From Bog-473 sp963787485 (GTDB taxonomy: Bacteria > Actinomycetota > Acidimicrobiia > Acidimicrobiales > RAAP-2): a DNA stretch of 64,000 nucleotides. Below the pieces are notes generated by a model. It saw only the letters and a program-made list of their open reading frames with translations, was not told where the DNA came from and made no database searches. A program made the position numbers and the translations under genes. The stretch covers positions 124,001-188,000 of the forward strand of contig CAWBDF010000006.1 of NCBI GenBank assembly GCA_963787485.1, read 5' to 3'. Of the stretch, positions 55,180 to 64,000 are shown piece after piece (the stretch's first letter is position 1; each line of letters begins with the position of its first letter).

Positions 55180-56067
55180 ATGGTGAGGGTAGCCAGTTCT
55201 GAGAAGGCCATCGCGGACTTCTGGCAGGCGCATCCGTGTGGAGACCACTTGTCCGGAGGCCTGGACGACCAGTTTCGCGGTGATTACGCGGCCTTCTTCG
55301 ACGCGTACGACTCGGACCGCTACCGCCTGGAGCGCCATATTCCCCGGTGCCTCGACGCTCTCGACGTCCGAGGCAAACGGGTGCTCGAGATCGGCCTCGG
55401 TCAGGGGGCCGAATCCGAGGGGCTGATCCGGCGGGGAGCACGGTGGACCGGCATGGACCTGACGGCCGAAGCGGTGCGCCGGGTGTCGGTCCGACTCGAG
55501 CTGCACGAGCTGACCTACGACAGAATCGCCCAGGCTTCGGCCACCGACATCCCCTTTCCCGACGAATCCTTCGATCTGGTTTTCTCCCACGGGGTCCTTC
55601 ATCACATCCCCGACATCCGTGCTGCCCAGGGGGAGATCGCCCGGGTGCTTCGTCCGGGTGGCCGTGTGGTGGCGATGCTCTACGCCCGGCGTTCCCTCAA
55701 CTACCTGGTGGCGATCACACTTCTCCGGCGTGCAGCGGTCCTGGCCGCCTGGCCGATCCGGCGCCATGTCCGCGGCGGCCTCCTCGGCGCGCATCTGCGC
55801 AACGCGGAGCGCGAAGGTCTGGGGACCTACGTGCGCATGGAGCGCTTCGTCCATGCCAACACGGACGGTCCGGAGAGCCCCTTCGCCCGGGTCTACGACC
55901 TCGAGTCGGTGCGACGGGACTTCCCGTCGTTCCGCCTCGTGCGGGCCCACAAGGAATTCGTGCACGCCCCACCGCTCCCGGTGCACGGATTCCCTGGAGC
56001 GCGCCTCATGGGCTGGCACCTCTGGGTCGAGCTCGAAGTCGAGAAGCGCCCGGCAGATCAGGGCTGA
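55180..56067 (+). CDS. SAM-dependent methyltransferase of the exopolysaccharide locus
   Basis: 295 residues from ATG 55180 (GAGG 7 nt upstream). Motif I VLEIGLGQGAESEGLI, post-I GMDLTAEAV, DLVFSHGVLHHIPD and VLRPGGRVVAMLYARRS define a class I methyltransferase of the UbiE/BioC-like group. The N-terminal DFWQAHPCG and the long C-terminal part are shared with methyltransferases of polysaccharide clusters. It may methylate a sugar or lipid intermediate. Its stop overlaps the convergent O-antigen-ligase-like gene by 10 bp. Confidence 0.83.
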   Translation: MVRVASSEKAIADFWQAHPCGDHLSGGLDDQFRGDYAAFFDAYDSDRYRLERHIPRCLDALDVRGKRVLEIGLGQGAESEGLIRRGARWTGMDLTAEAVRRVSVRLELHELTYDRIAQASATDIPFPDESFDLVFSHGVLHHIPDIRAAQGEIARVLRPGGRVVAMLYARRSLNYLVAITLLRRAAVLAAWPIRRHVRGGLLGAHLRNAEREGLGTYVRMERFVHANTDGPESPFARVYDLESVRRDFPSFRLVRAHKEFVHAPPLPVHGFPGARLMGWHLWVELEVEKRPADQG

Positions 56068-57335
56068 CCCCGACTCCCGACGGACGCCGCACGCGGCAAC
56101 CTCAGTCCGAAGGTCACGTCCGTCCCCGTGGCCGAGGGGACCGTCAAGAGCGATGCCGCAAGGGTCAGATCGAGCAGGTATTGGGACGCGCCGCCCAAGC
56201 CGCTCTCGCTGATTCCAGCGATGAGGCAGTACACGATGAGAAAGAGCGCCAGCGCCCGGGTGGGCCCACGTGCTCGGGAGATGGCCACCACGAACAGCAG
56301 CAGGAAGACTGCACCGACGACCACATCCCCGAAGATCCCTTGATCCTGATAGATCGAAATCCAACTGCTGTCGATCGGGAGTCCGTTCACTGCGGGGTTC
56401 GACGATCCATTCACGGCGTCGTTGGTCAGTCCGCTTCCGAAGATCACGTTCACGCCTGGTCGCTGGATTGCGAGCGCCGCCGACCATGCCTGGGTGCGTC
56501 CGGTGAGGTTCTGAAGTTCCTGCCCGTTCTGCCCTCGTGCCAACCAGCTCGCCAGAAATGGTGACGCCGGAATGATTATCACGAGACTGGACAACAGGAG
56601 GATGGCGAATGTCTTTCGGACTCGCCGCCTAGCCAGGAACAGGCTGGCGCCCGCAACGATGAGGCCTACGAACATGGCGAGGAGGGCCGTGCGCGTGTGC
56701 GTGAGTATGAGAGCGATACACGCTGGCACAGCCAGCATGAGGGCCTGACGCCGCGACATCAGACGGCAGAGCCACAGCAACGTCGTCAGACCCACGACTT
56801 CGGCGGCAAAGTGTGCGACCTGCGTCGGAGGTATCGGCCAGAGCGTGCCGCTCAGACGGCCGCCGAGCTCTCTTCCTGGAGAGACGAGCAGCCCAGCTCC
56901 GACCGTTCCCAAGATGAGCAAGAGAAACCGCATTTGACTGCGCAGTATCGGTAGGTCCCGCCTCCCCCACCAAGGAGTGAGCAGCCACAGCACCAAGAGG
57001 AACCCGGCCAGTCGGAAGCTCCGGTATGCGGTCCCGAGACCGACGAGACGTACGCTCATCACGATGGAGCTGATCGCCAGCACCGTGAAGAGCCCGAGGA
57101 ACCAGTTGGGTCGGATTCTCAGTCGGGGGTTGAGGGTCAGCGCCAGCACGAGGGCCAGGAACAGCGCACCCTGAGTGACCAGCTGGGCGACTTTGTGCGG
57201 GATCGGGACAAGGCCACCGCTCGCCGGGTCAAGGACGTTGAGGAAGAGCAAGGCCCAGATGAACGACAGCCGACGTGTGCTGGGGTCGCTCTGTGGGACT
57301 TGCCGACGGGCCCCGACGGTTGCCGCGAATTCCAT
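56058..57335 (-). CDS. O-antigen ligase / Wzy-like polymerase
   Basis: 425 residues from ATG 57335 with 10-12 transmembrane helices. The Wzy_C-type region is ALILTHTRTALLAMFVGL; a large periplasmic loop follows (ARGQNGQELQNLTGRTQAW to NGLPIDSSWISIYQDQG), where the conserved Arg and the GRT(x)W motif lie, and then the last helices. Proteins of this kind polymerise lipid-linked repeat units or ligate them. Last gene of a tight operon with two Wzz-like genes and a regulator. Confidence 0.8.
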   Translation of the reverse strand: MEFAATVGARRQVPQSDPSTRRLSFIWALLFLNVLDPASGGLVPIPHKVAQLVTQGALFLALVLALTLNPRLRIRPNWFLGLFTVLAISSIVMSVRLVGLGTAYRSFRLAGFLLVLWLLTPWWGRRDLPILRSQMRFLLLILGTVGAGLLVSPGRELGGRLSGTLWPIPPTQVAHFAAEVVGLTTLLWLCRLMSRRQALMLAVPACIALILTHTRTALLAMFVGLIVAGASLFLARRRVRKTFAILLLSSLVIIIPASPFLASWLARGQNGQELQNLTGRTQAWSAALAIQRPGVNVIFGSGLTNDAVNGSSNPAVNGLPIDSSWISIYQDQGIFGDVVVGAVFLLLFVVAISRARGPTRALALFLIVYCLIAGISESGLGGASQYLLDLTLAASLLTVPSATGTDVTFGLRLPRAASVGSRGQP

Positions 57336-57342
57336 CGGCGGT

Positions 57343-58878
57343 CTACTGCGAAAATTCCGGTGATTCCACCGGCGTCAGGCGAAGGTCAACTCGACCGAGG
57401 GCTCCCGAGCTGTTGTCCTCGGGGTCTGAGCCGAGAAGGATGACGCAACGCAGTGAAATACCCGCGTTGCGCAGCATTTCACGCGTGATGCTCAGACGGG
57501 TCAGACTGACCTTCTGGGGGGAGAGGATCATGACGGCGTCCGTGACCCACGACGCGAGATGATCGGCGCCGAACGCAGGGTCGAGTGTGGCCAGGACCAG
57601 CACTGCATCGGCGTCGTCGGGCGGTGTCTTCTGGGCCATTTGCGCCGGGTCCTCCGGGGCCACGATCACTCGCACGCCGGGCCCTCCCACGCCGGGCACC
57701 TGAAAGGTCTCCACCGCCTGGGTCTTGGTAGTGAGCCCGAGGACCCAGGCGAGGTCGCGGTTCTCGGCCGCGTCGACGATCACGACACCGTGGCCCTCAG
57801 AGGACAAGGTGAGGGCCAACGAAGCTCCGGCCAGAGCCGCCGGCTCAGCCGCTCCCGCCGTGACGACGGCCAAGGCCGATCCCGGTGCAGATTCGAGATG
57901 GCCTCGCAGGCGTCGGTTGACCATCTGTAGGGCCGGGCTCGGCTCGTAGATCTGTCGGGACAGTCGGCGCTTGCGCATCACACGCGGCCGGTGGTACGGC
58001 CCCAAGCTCAACTCGACGGGAGCGCCGAGAGTCGCCGCCACGGTTGAGCGATCCGGAGCACTCTGCCGGAGAATCGAGGAAAAGATCACCGCGGCAAGGC
58101 CCACGGCGAGACCAACGATCAGTCCTGAAAGGGCGTCCATGAAGGTCATCTTCTTCACCGACACGGGAACGATCGCTGCCGGGTCGAGGACGTGGCTTCC
58201 CTGGTCGACTGACTGCTCGTTCAGGCGCGCCTGCTCGGTCTGGACCTGCAGCTGGGACGCCTGAGTTGCGGCGGCGTCCCGTTGATCGACCAGATCGGTC
58301 AGCTGATCGCCCGTTTGCGTGGTCGGTGCAGCGCTCGAGAGGCTGTTGATCTGGGCGTCCAGCTCGCTGATCTGGGCGTCCAACGAGCGCGTTTGCGATT
58401 GAAGTCCGCGCACGAGGACGTCGGTCTGCAGCCGCAGTTCCCTGGCCTGAAGCGAAAGGAACGCCTGGGCAACGGCCTTGGCTCCGGAGAGAGCCTCTCC
58501 AGGGGAGGATCCGGTGAACTTGATCGCCAAGATGGTGTCGCTCAGGGGCAGCCCGGAGTAATGGGACGTCAACGCGATCGGGCTGTCGTGCAGGTGCCCC
58601 GAGCTCACGGCTTCCTTCGCGACGACCTCCGTCTTGAGGAGGGCAACGTCGTCGGCCATGGCGGTCGACGGATTCGCTCCAACCAGTTGGGCCAGGTAGA
58701 GGTCGGTCACCGCGGAGTCCTTGGAGGGGATCACCACGCGGAGGCTCGTGCCGACGATCAGACCCAGGAGAGCGGTCATGAGCCACACGCGACGCTTCCG
58801 CCATATCCTGGCCAGGAGAGGGCGGAGGGCGATCATCGGCCCCACGGAGCGGTCCTCGTAGGGTGTCCTCGTCTCCAT
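57343..58878 (-). CDS. Wzz-like chain-length protein 2 with degenerate kinase domain
   Basis: 511 residues from ATG 58878. Wzz fold: transmembrane helix at about 30-50, periplasmic part with a coiled coil (LDAQISELDAQINSL), second helix near 265-285 (GLIVGLAVGLAAVIFSS). The C-terminal 200 residues look like a BY-kinase: Walker A' VVIVDAAENRD is kept, but the P-loop place reads TAGAAEPAALAGAS, without Gly-Lys-Ser. No Tyr-rich tail. So it should set chain length without kinase activity. The start overlaps the upstream stop by 1 bp (TGATG). Confidence 0.8.
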   Translation of the reverse strand: METRTPYEDRSVGPMIALRPLLARIWRKRRVWLMTALLGLIVGTSLRVVIPSKDSAVTDLYLAQLVGANPSTAMADDVALLKTEVVAKEAVSSGHLHDSPIALTSHYSGLPLSDTILAIKFTGSSPGEALSGAKAVAQAFLSLQARELRLQTDVLVRGLQSQTRSLDAQISELDAQINSLSSAAPTTQTGDQLTDLVDQRDAAATQASQLQVQTEQARLNEQSVDQGSHVLDPAAIVPVSVKKMTFMDALSGLIVGLAVGLAAVIFSSILRQSAPDRSTVAATLGAPVELSLGPYHRPRVMRKRRLSRQIYEPSPALQMVNRRLRGHLESAPGSALAVVTAGAAEPAALAGASLALTLSSEGHGVVIVDAAENRDLAWVLGLTTKTQAVETFQVPGVGGPGVRVIVAPEDPAQMAQKTPPDDADAVLVLATLDPAFGADHLASWVTDAVMILSPQKVSLTRLSITREMLRNAGISLRCVILLGSDPEDNSSGALGRVDLRLTPVESPEFSQ

Positions 58879-60452
58879 CAGCGGTCCGGGGTCGCGAGGC
58901 GGTCCGAAGAGCTTCTGACGGCGCCGGTTCCTGTCCGTAGACGCACCAGGTCGGTGTCGTCGCGATCGACGCGTGCCGCGGCAGGCAACAGCCGGTGGGT
59001 GTCGTCAGCGATGAGTCCGTTCGTGGCATCGGTCGGGTCGGGGTTGACCACGACCACACCGTCGAGAGCCGACTGGCAATCAGCCGTATGCAGCGCCAGT
59101 CTTGCGAGATCGTCCGCGGTGGCGAAGTCCGGAGAGACGGACAACAAGGTCATGGTCCCGTTGGGCGCACGAGCTGCCGATTCGCCGTTGAAGATGGCGA
59201 CGGAGATAAGAAGCTGCGGGGGAGGATCAGTGAGGTCGTCGAGCCCGACGGTGAAGGGCAGTCCGTGCCCCGGTGGCTCCGTTCCGGCGAAGCAGGCACG
59301 CAGAGGCTTCAGGCTGCGGTCGTCATGCATGATCGGGTCCCTGAGAATGAGGGCGGTCGGCATGCCGAAGGAGGCCGCGAACAGGGCAAGGCGTGGTCCC
59401 GTGGCAAGAGCTGCGGTGTCGCCGGCGAACGAGATGACCCGGACGATCTGCCGATGACGTCTCTCCTGGAGGACCGAGTCCAACACATGTCGCAGGGCCC
59501 ACTCGTCGGATGCTCGCGGCCTGTCCCCGAGGAGCCTTCGCCAGGCCGAGGGGGAGCCACATCGTGGTGTGTCCAACGAAGCGATGACCGGTGCTCCCGC
59601 TGACCGAGCAATTTCATCGCGAAGCCGCATACGCGGACCCCGTTGGAGACGAACGAGCACGAACACGGCACCACCCAGCAGACCTGCTGCGAATCCAATC
59701 ACGCCCGCGGTGATGACAAAGCGGACTTTCGAAGACGGTTCGATGGTGGCCTTCTGGAGGATCCGCGTCGCGCTCACTACCGAACCGTTCGCCAGCTGGG
59801 TCGCGGCAATCTGGCCGGTCACGTTGTTGAGCTGAAGTGAAATCTGGCTCTGCTCGGTCTGCAGTGAGCGCAACAGGGCCACATCCTGTTGGCCCACACT
59901 TGTCGCGGCACCCTCCGATGTGATGCGAGCGGACACCGTGTCGATCTGCGTCTGCAGATCCTTGATCTGTTGAGTGAAGAGGTCGGATTCCTGTTGCAAA
60001 GCCGCCACCCCGGGCCCCGCAGAAGTCGACTCGAGCTGACCGACATAGTTGATGTAGCTCGTGGCGACGGCGTTGGAGAGCTGCTCAGCGTATCGATCCT
60101 GAGAGGCACGGGCTTCGATCTGGAGGATCTGTCCACTGAGCGACTTGACCGTCACCAGGTTTCTAAGTGCCGTTGCTCCGAGCGGGGGCGACACCTCAGC
60201 TCCGGCTGCCGCCAGGACCGGGGTGCTTCGTGCGATCACCGCATCGGTGTGCGTGTCGTTCGTCGGCGTGGAGGAATTGGACGCGACGCTGGTCGGAAGA
60301 AGGACCAGTGTGGCTGCTGTCGGGTCGACGGGTCGGAGAATCCCGATGACGAGTCCACCCAGCCCGCAGAACACCGCGATGGCGGTGAGCAGAAGGCGTC
60401 GCCGCCAGATCTCCCGAAGCGAGGCTCGCAAGTTGAGAGGTTGCTCGTTCAT
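58878..60452 (-). CDS. Wzz-like chain-length protein 1 with degenerate kinase domain
   Basis: 524 residues from ATG 60452. Transmembrane helix at about 20-42 (LLLTAIAVFCGLGGLVIGIL), periplasmic coiled coil (QQIKDLQTQIDTVSARI), second helix near 245-270 (VITAGVIGFAAGLLGGAVFV), then a C-terminal domain whose P-loop position reads SFAGDTAALATGPRLALF, again without the Lys. Paralogous in plan to the next gene but only weakly similar. Two co-polymerases side by side may set different chain lengths or form a hetero-oligomer. Confidence 0.8.
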   Translation of the reverse strand: MNEQPLNLRASLREIWRRRLLLTAIAVFCGLGGLVIGILRPVDPTAATLVLLPTSVASNSSTPTNDTHTDAVIARSTPVLAAAGAEVSPPLGATALRNLVTVKSLSGQILQIEARASQDRYAEQLSNAVATSYINYVGQLESTSAGPGVAALQQESDLFTQQIKDLQTQIDTVSARITSEGAATSVGQQDVALLRSLQTEQSQISLQLNNVTGQIAATQLANGSVVSATRILQKATIEPSSKVRFVITAGVIGFAAGLLGGAVFVLVRLQRGPRMRLRDEIARSAGAPVIASLDTPRCGSPSAWRRLLGDRPRASDEWALRHVLDSVLQERRHRQIVRVISFAGDTAALATGPRLALFAASFGMPTALILRDPIMHDDRSLKPLRACFAGTEPPGHGLPFTVGLDDLTDPPPQLLISVAIFNGESAARAPNGTMTLLSVSPDFATADDLARLALHTADCQSALDGVVVVNPDPTDATNGLIADDTHRLLPAAARVDRDDTDLVRLRTGTGAVRSSSDRLATPDR

Positions 60453-61279
60453 GGCTCGGGTACCGAAGCGGTGTTCACGGCCAGCGTCAGGTCGTCGCGG
60501 TTCGTGGCCGGGGCCGGGTCGCCGGGGACCAAGTAGGTCGCAATTTGGGCCCGATTGTTGAGGGAGAGTTTGTGGTACAGGCGGCTGACATAGTTGCGCA
60601 CCGTCTTCTGTGCGAGCTGCAGTTGAGCGGCGATCTCCGCATTGCTCGCACCTTGGGCCACCATGCGGAGCACGTCCGACTCGCGTTGGGTCAGGCGGGT
60701 GGAGGGCTCTTCCCCGAGGACCCAGCGGGCCGCCTCCTGGCAGAGAACCTGATCACCCAGGTGGACGGAGACCACTGCAGCCCTGATCGCTTCTGGGGAG
60801 GTGTCCTTCAGCAGGACACCCGCGGCGCCGGCAATCATGGCCGGGCGGACTCGCCAATCAGCATTTGACGTCAGAGCTAGCGTCTTGGTTTGCGGGCACT
60901 CCGCGGCTATCAAGCGGACGAGATCAATCCCGTCCATTCGCGACAGTTCGATGTCGATCAGGACCACGTTGACGAAAGCGGACTTGCACAGTTCGAGGGT
61001 CTCTGGTTCACCATCGGAGACCCCGACGACGTCGAGGCGACTGTCTTCGTTGAGCAGACCGGCCAATCCGAGGCGGAACAGCCTTTCGGACGCCACCACG
61101 ATCACAGAGATCTGCGAGTCCGGCGAGGAAGGCGCGTCCCATGAGGGGGTGGTTTCGAAGCCTTGGGAAAGTGGTTTCTGGAGCACAGAATGAAGGTTTC
61201 GACCTAGGTGAGTTGGAGCGACCGCGCCGTGTGGTCGGGTGTCTGACGGACGGTGCGGTGCTGGAGTACCGATGGTCAT
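60449..61279 (-). CDS. NarL/FixJ-type response regulator of the exopolysaccharide operon
   Basis: 276 residues from ATG 61279. A 55-residue N-terminal extension precedes the receiver (SVIVVASERLFRLGLAGLL); Asp109 in VVLIDIELSRMDG is the phosphoacceptor and the LKDTSPEAI Lys is present. The LuxR HTH is RLTQRESDVLRMVAQGASNAEIA (described in part) and VRNYVSRLYHKL. Its stop overlaps the start of the first Wzz-like gene (ATGA), so regulator and targets share one transcript. No cognate kinase is in sight. Confidence 0.87.
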   Translation of the reverse strand: MTIGTPAPHRPSDTRPHGAVAPTHLGRNLHSVLQKPLSQGFETTPSWDAPSSPDSQISVIVVASERLFRLGLAGLLNEDSRLDVVGVSDGEPETLELCKSAFVNVVLIDIELSRMDGIDLVRLIAAECPQTKTLALTSNADWRVRPAMIAGAAGVLLKDTSPEAIRAAVVSVHLGDQVLCQEAARWVLGEEPSTRLTQRESDVLRMVAQGASNAEIAAQLQLAQKTVRNYVSRLYHKLSLNNRAQIATYLVPGDPAPATNRDDLTLAVNTASVPEP

Positions 61280-61512
61280 ACAGAGGGTCGCGGGTCGTGG
61301 TAGATACAGACGTTTGGGACGTCTGCCCGCTCATCGTGGGACTGTCCTTTCCGCCTGGCAGAAGCGCTTCGGGGAGGGACGGTCCGGACCGGAGGAGGCG
61401 GCGCCGACGACCAGAAACCCAGTGGGCGCTCGCTGCTGTCGACGAACGCATGTTCGGTCGCCGCGCCGCGCCGTGTGTCCGCTCAGGAAGAGTTGCCGCT
61501 TTGAACGCCCAC

Positions 61513-62997
61513 CTACAAAGGCGGTCTGGGCTGTTTCCCGTGTGGACTGGAGGCTGGTGAAGAAGGAGCTGGCGAATGCAGAAGGAGGAAGTTGGCATTT
61601 CTCGCGAGCCGCCGCCGGAAGGTTTCGAGGAATGGTGAAGCTCGGCGGGCTGGTCCAGGGTGCTCAGTGTCGCTCGATTGAGGTCTCTCGCCGATCGGAA
61701 TGCCGTGCGTCTCGTGAAGAGCCGTGCGCAATTGCCACCAGTAGACGAGCGAGCCGACCAATGCCGCCACTGCAGCACCGAACATCGCCCCGACGGTACC
61801 TCCGGCCTCCGCTCCCACCAGCGATCCAACGAGAAAGAGGACCGATGTCACGATCGCCGCGCGCACGCTTCGGCGTGCCGCACCCAAGGCGTGCAGGTAG
61901 GTCGATGCGCCGGCGCTGAGACATCCGCCGATCATGAAGAGCGTGGTTGGGAGCACGAGCGGATAGGTCTGCTTCCAGATTGGGCCCAGCAACCACGCGC
62001 CGAGACCTCTCGGAAGCGCAACCATGAGCGTGATCCCCCACGCCAGGGCGACCAGGGTGAGCCCGACACTGCACAGCACGCAGAAGAGCATCATGAACCG
62101 TGGGGAGCCATGGAGGATGCGGACCGCCTCGGGTAGCGCGGTGAGGGCCATTCCGTACAGAACCACTTGGAACGGCCCCATCAGGGTGTTGGCCGCCTGA
62201 ATGTAGCCAACCGCAGCCAGTCCAAGAAGCAGACCGATGCCGTAGTTGCGAAGCTGGTTTACGGCACTGTACGAGGTGCCTTCAAGGACATAACGAAACC
62301 CCAGGTCACGCTGGCGAGACAGCCACTCTCGGGCGCCGGACAGCTTGGGGACGACCCGGGTCTGCAGCACCCCGAGCGCCGCCCCCACTCCAGCGGCTGC
62401 CCCCCAGGCGAAGACATACCAGAACACGCTGGAGAGTCCGGCACGCTGCAGAAACACCAGGGCGACGATGAGACCCACGGCCCATGCCGCGTCGTTGAGG
62501 AACGCCTGGCTGCCCCGCCCGAGCGCGAAGAACGCAAATCGCCAACTGTCCTGCAGCATGAGAACCGGCAGGGTGATTCCCAGCGCGAGAAAGGCCATCC
62601 TCGTCGGACCGCTCAGCAATGCGGCCGCGACGAGTGTGAGGACACACCCAACGAGCCCGACGAGCGTCGCCGTCCCGGCGGAGCGGGAAACGGCGCGCCG
62701 CCAGGTCGGTACGTCCGTGTCACTGAACCTCACCAGCAGGGGGTCGGTCGCGAGGCCCCGTGACGCCTGAAGCGCGAAACTATATGTGACGTAGGCCAGG
62801 GCGAAGGCCCCATACTGCGTCGCCCCCAGGCGCCGAACAATGTAGATGTTCACGGCAAAATTTGTGAGGCTGGAAACCGCTTGATCGGCGACTCCCCAGC
62901 TAATTCGCCGGCGCGCGTGGCTGGTGCGCTGCCAACGAGGCAAGGGTTTCGGGGCCTCGCTGGGGCTGGTCCCGTGAGCTTCTGCGACCCTAGTCAT
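61513..62997 (-). CDS. Polysaccharide flippase (MVF/MATE-like, Wzx type)
   Basis: 494 residues from ATG 62997. About 12-14 transmembrane helices in the polysaccharide-exporter arrangement, beginning WGVADQAVSSLTNFAVNIY and RRLGATQYGAFALAYVTYSF. It would move lipid-linked repeat units to the outer face for the Wzy/Wzz proteins encoded downstream. A basic Ser/Pro-rich tail of about 50 residues follows the last helix. It is divergent from the glycosyltransferase gene and 233 bp from the regulator gene; that gap shows no gene. Confidence 0.82.
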   Translation of the reverse strand: MTRVAEAHGTSPSEAPKPLPRWQRTSHARRRISWGVADQAVSSLTNFAVNIYIVRRLGATQYGAFALAYVTYSFALQASRGLATDPLLVRFSDTDVPTWRRAVSRSAGTATLVGLVGCVLTLVAAALLSGPTRMAFLALGITLPVLMLQDSWRFAFFALGRGSQAFLNDAAWAVGLIVALVFLQRAGLSSVFWYVFAWGAAAGVGAALGVLQTRVVPKLSGAREWLSRQRDLGFRYVLEGTSYSAVNQLRNYGIGLLLGLAAVGYIQAANTLMGPFQVVLYGMALTALPEAVRILHGSPRFMMLFCVLCSVGLTLVALAWGITLMVALPRGLGAWLLGPIWKQTYPLVLPTTLFMIGGCLSAGASTYLHALGAARRSVRAAIVTSVLFLVGSLVGAEAGGTVGAMFGAAVAALVGSLVYWWQLRTALHETHGIPIGERPQSSDTEHPGPARRASPFLETFRRRLARNANFLLLHSPAPSSPASSPHGKQPRPPL

Positions 62998-63077
62998 GGA
63001 CTCGGTTCCGATCCGGAGTGGATCGCAAACCCAGGACCGGCGGATTCCAGCGCGGTGATCGGTTCCGGCAGGTGGTC

Positions 63078-64000
63078 ATGGTGAAAGGTCGACGGCGCAA
63101 GTGGGAAATCAGTGCTCAGTACGAGCACCTGACGGTGGAGGTTGATACAGCAGGGCCTCTCAGCTGGCTGCAGACTCGAGCGCGAGGTATCAGGGGCGTC
63201 GACTGGAAGCTCTGCGCAACAATGGGAAACCTCGAAGCTGAGCTGGCCGATACGGACACAGCGGAGGTTCTCGACGAACCTACCCGACCGCTCATTCTTG
63301 CGTCCATGCTCCGAGAAGAGGGAATCACGGGCGTACATACCCACATCCGCCAGTTTCGCCAATATCTCGAAGGACACGGAGTCGACGCACCGTTGGTGAC
63401 CCCCTTCTCGTCGAGTCGGGCCCTCATATTTCCGGTCTTCGGATTGCGCCGGGCCGTCGAGCGGTGCAGTCGCGCCGCCGGCGTCGTCTGGTACCGACAC
63501 TGGCACGAGGTGTTCCTGAGAAACGCGTTGCGTCGGCAGCTCGCCCAGTTAGGCGACTGTGCAATCTACGCTCAGGGCCCGCTGGCGGCGCGAGCTGCGT
63601 TGTGGGCGCGTACCGGCCCTCATCAGCGCGTGATCCTGGCCGTGCACTTCCGGACCTCTCAATCCGACGAGTGGGCTGACAAGAAGCAGATCAAGCAGGG
63701 TGGGACGGTCTTCCGAAGGATCCGCCAGGCGGAACGCGACATCATCCCGGAGGTCGACGGCATGGTCTACGTGTCGAGATGGGCACGCGACGCGCTGGTG
63801 GCCTGGCTGCCGGAGGCCGCGGACGTGCCGTCCACGGTCATCTTCAACTTCGTGGCCCCATTGAGTCCTGCGCCCAGGGTGCTCGGGCCGTTGGGGGATC
63901 TCGCCACGGTGGGAAATCTCGATATCGTCAAGAACCACCGTTATCTGCTCTCCATCCTCGCGGAGGCCAACAAGGCGGGGCGGGTGTTCACCCTCGACGT
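63078..64000 (+). CDS. Glycosyltransferase family 4-like protein, 3' end beyond window
   Basis: At least 307 residues, open to the window end. From LILASMLREEGITGVHTHIR on, the sequence is that of a GT-B glycosyltransferase: VVWYRHWHEVFLRNAL, AIYAQGPLAARAALW, VILAVHFRTSQSDEW and DGMVYVSRWARDALV, with VGNLDIVKNHRYLLSIL starting the C-terminal donor-binding half. It probably adds a sugar to the lipid-linked repeat unit. Starts: ATG 63078 (AGGTGG upstream) or ATG 63222; the 48 residues between them look less protein-like. Confidence 0.75.
   Translation, partial: MVKGRRRKWEISAQYEHLTVEVDTAGPLSWLQTRARGIRGVDWKLCATMGNLEAELADTDTAEVLDEPTRPLILASMLREEGITGVHTHIRQFRQYLEGHGVDAPLVTPFSSSRALIFPVFGLRRAVERCSRAAGVVWYRHWHEVFLRNALRRQLAQLGDCAIYAQGPLAARAALWARTGPHQRVILAVHFRTSQSDEWADKKQIKQGGTVFRRIRQAERDIIPEVDGMVYVSRWARDALVAWLPEAADVPSTVIFNFVAPLSPAPRVLGPLGDLATVGNLDIVKNHRYLLSILAEANKAGRVFTLD

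Noticed and set aside
60145..60561. Plus-strand frames antisense to the first Wzz-like gene
   Set aside because: Ser/Arg-rich shadows; the Wzz fold and tight operon overlaps favour the minus strand.

Overview
The window is high-GC DNA (about 70 % in most of it) with frequent GTG and a few TTG starts, tightly overlapping genes, a mycothiol-dependent DinB-type enzyme, a LysM-BTAD membrane protein and many regulators. Together these point to an actinobacterium. My inference, from overall protein style only, is a deep-branching, Acidimicrobiia-like lineage.

Layout. 1-5.5 kb: the end of a very large surface protein built of 306-bp repeats, followed by a pilin-like (PilX-type N-terminus) protein with IPT/TIG domains; both are broken by indels. 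5.7-11 kb (minus): a small unknown protein, a ThDP enzyme coupled to a GlcD-type FAD oxidase, and a frameshifted UvrD-type helicase. 11-13.5 kb: divergent ddl and murF, the cytoplasmic end of peptidoglycan precursor synthesis. 13.4-17.6 kb (minus): sigma-like protein, membrane protein, LysM-BTAD membrane protein. 17.7-20 kb: small conserved genes and an inositol-phosphatase-like enzyme.

20.1-28.9 kb is an accessory block of visibly lower GC. It holds three secreted SGNH-domain proteins, a GH16 lipoprotein-like glycosidase and an acyltransferase-3 that lacks the SGNH domain often fused to it. It runs up to tRNA-Val(TAC), an IS481-type element and a truncated membrane protein that was probably a diguanylate cyclase. 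I read the block as an exopolysaccharide acylation and trimming module in which the SGNH part is separated from the acyltransferase and multiplied. A 101-bp duplicated junction records how one copy arose.

29-41.4 kb returns to ordinary high-GC genes: DUF998 membrane protein, thioesterase/SDR pair, cation/proton antiporter, sulfatase, a class III aminotransferase coupled to an HpnA-like epimerase (hopanoid side-chain chemistry), EttA, a TANGO2/NRDE protein, a secreted protein and a methyltransferase. 41.37-41.56 kb is an unusual minisatellite of 13 GTATAC-type units beside a probably leaderless Lrp/AsnC regulator. 42-48 kb: mycothiol-type enzyme, SulP transporter, EEP nuclease, NUDIX, zinc-ribbon, histidine phosphatase and DUF2889 genes. 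48.1-51.6 kb: cydDC (cydC frameshifted). 51.6-54.9 kb: a secreted protein divergent from an OmpR/HisKA two-component system, with phased TGAGGG repeats between them. 55.2-64 kb: an exopolysaccharide locus with methyltransferase, O-antigen-ligase-like protein, two Wzz-like proteins with degenerate kinase domains, a NarL-type regulator, a flippase and a glycosyltransferase that runs off the window.

Caution: indel frameshifts interrupt at least five otherwise recognisable genes (repeat protein, pilin-like protein, helicase, transposase, cydC), while most genes are intact. Some may be sequencing or assembly errors rather than biology.
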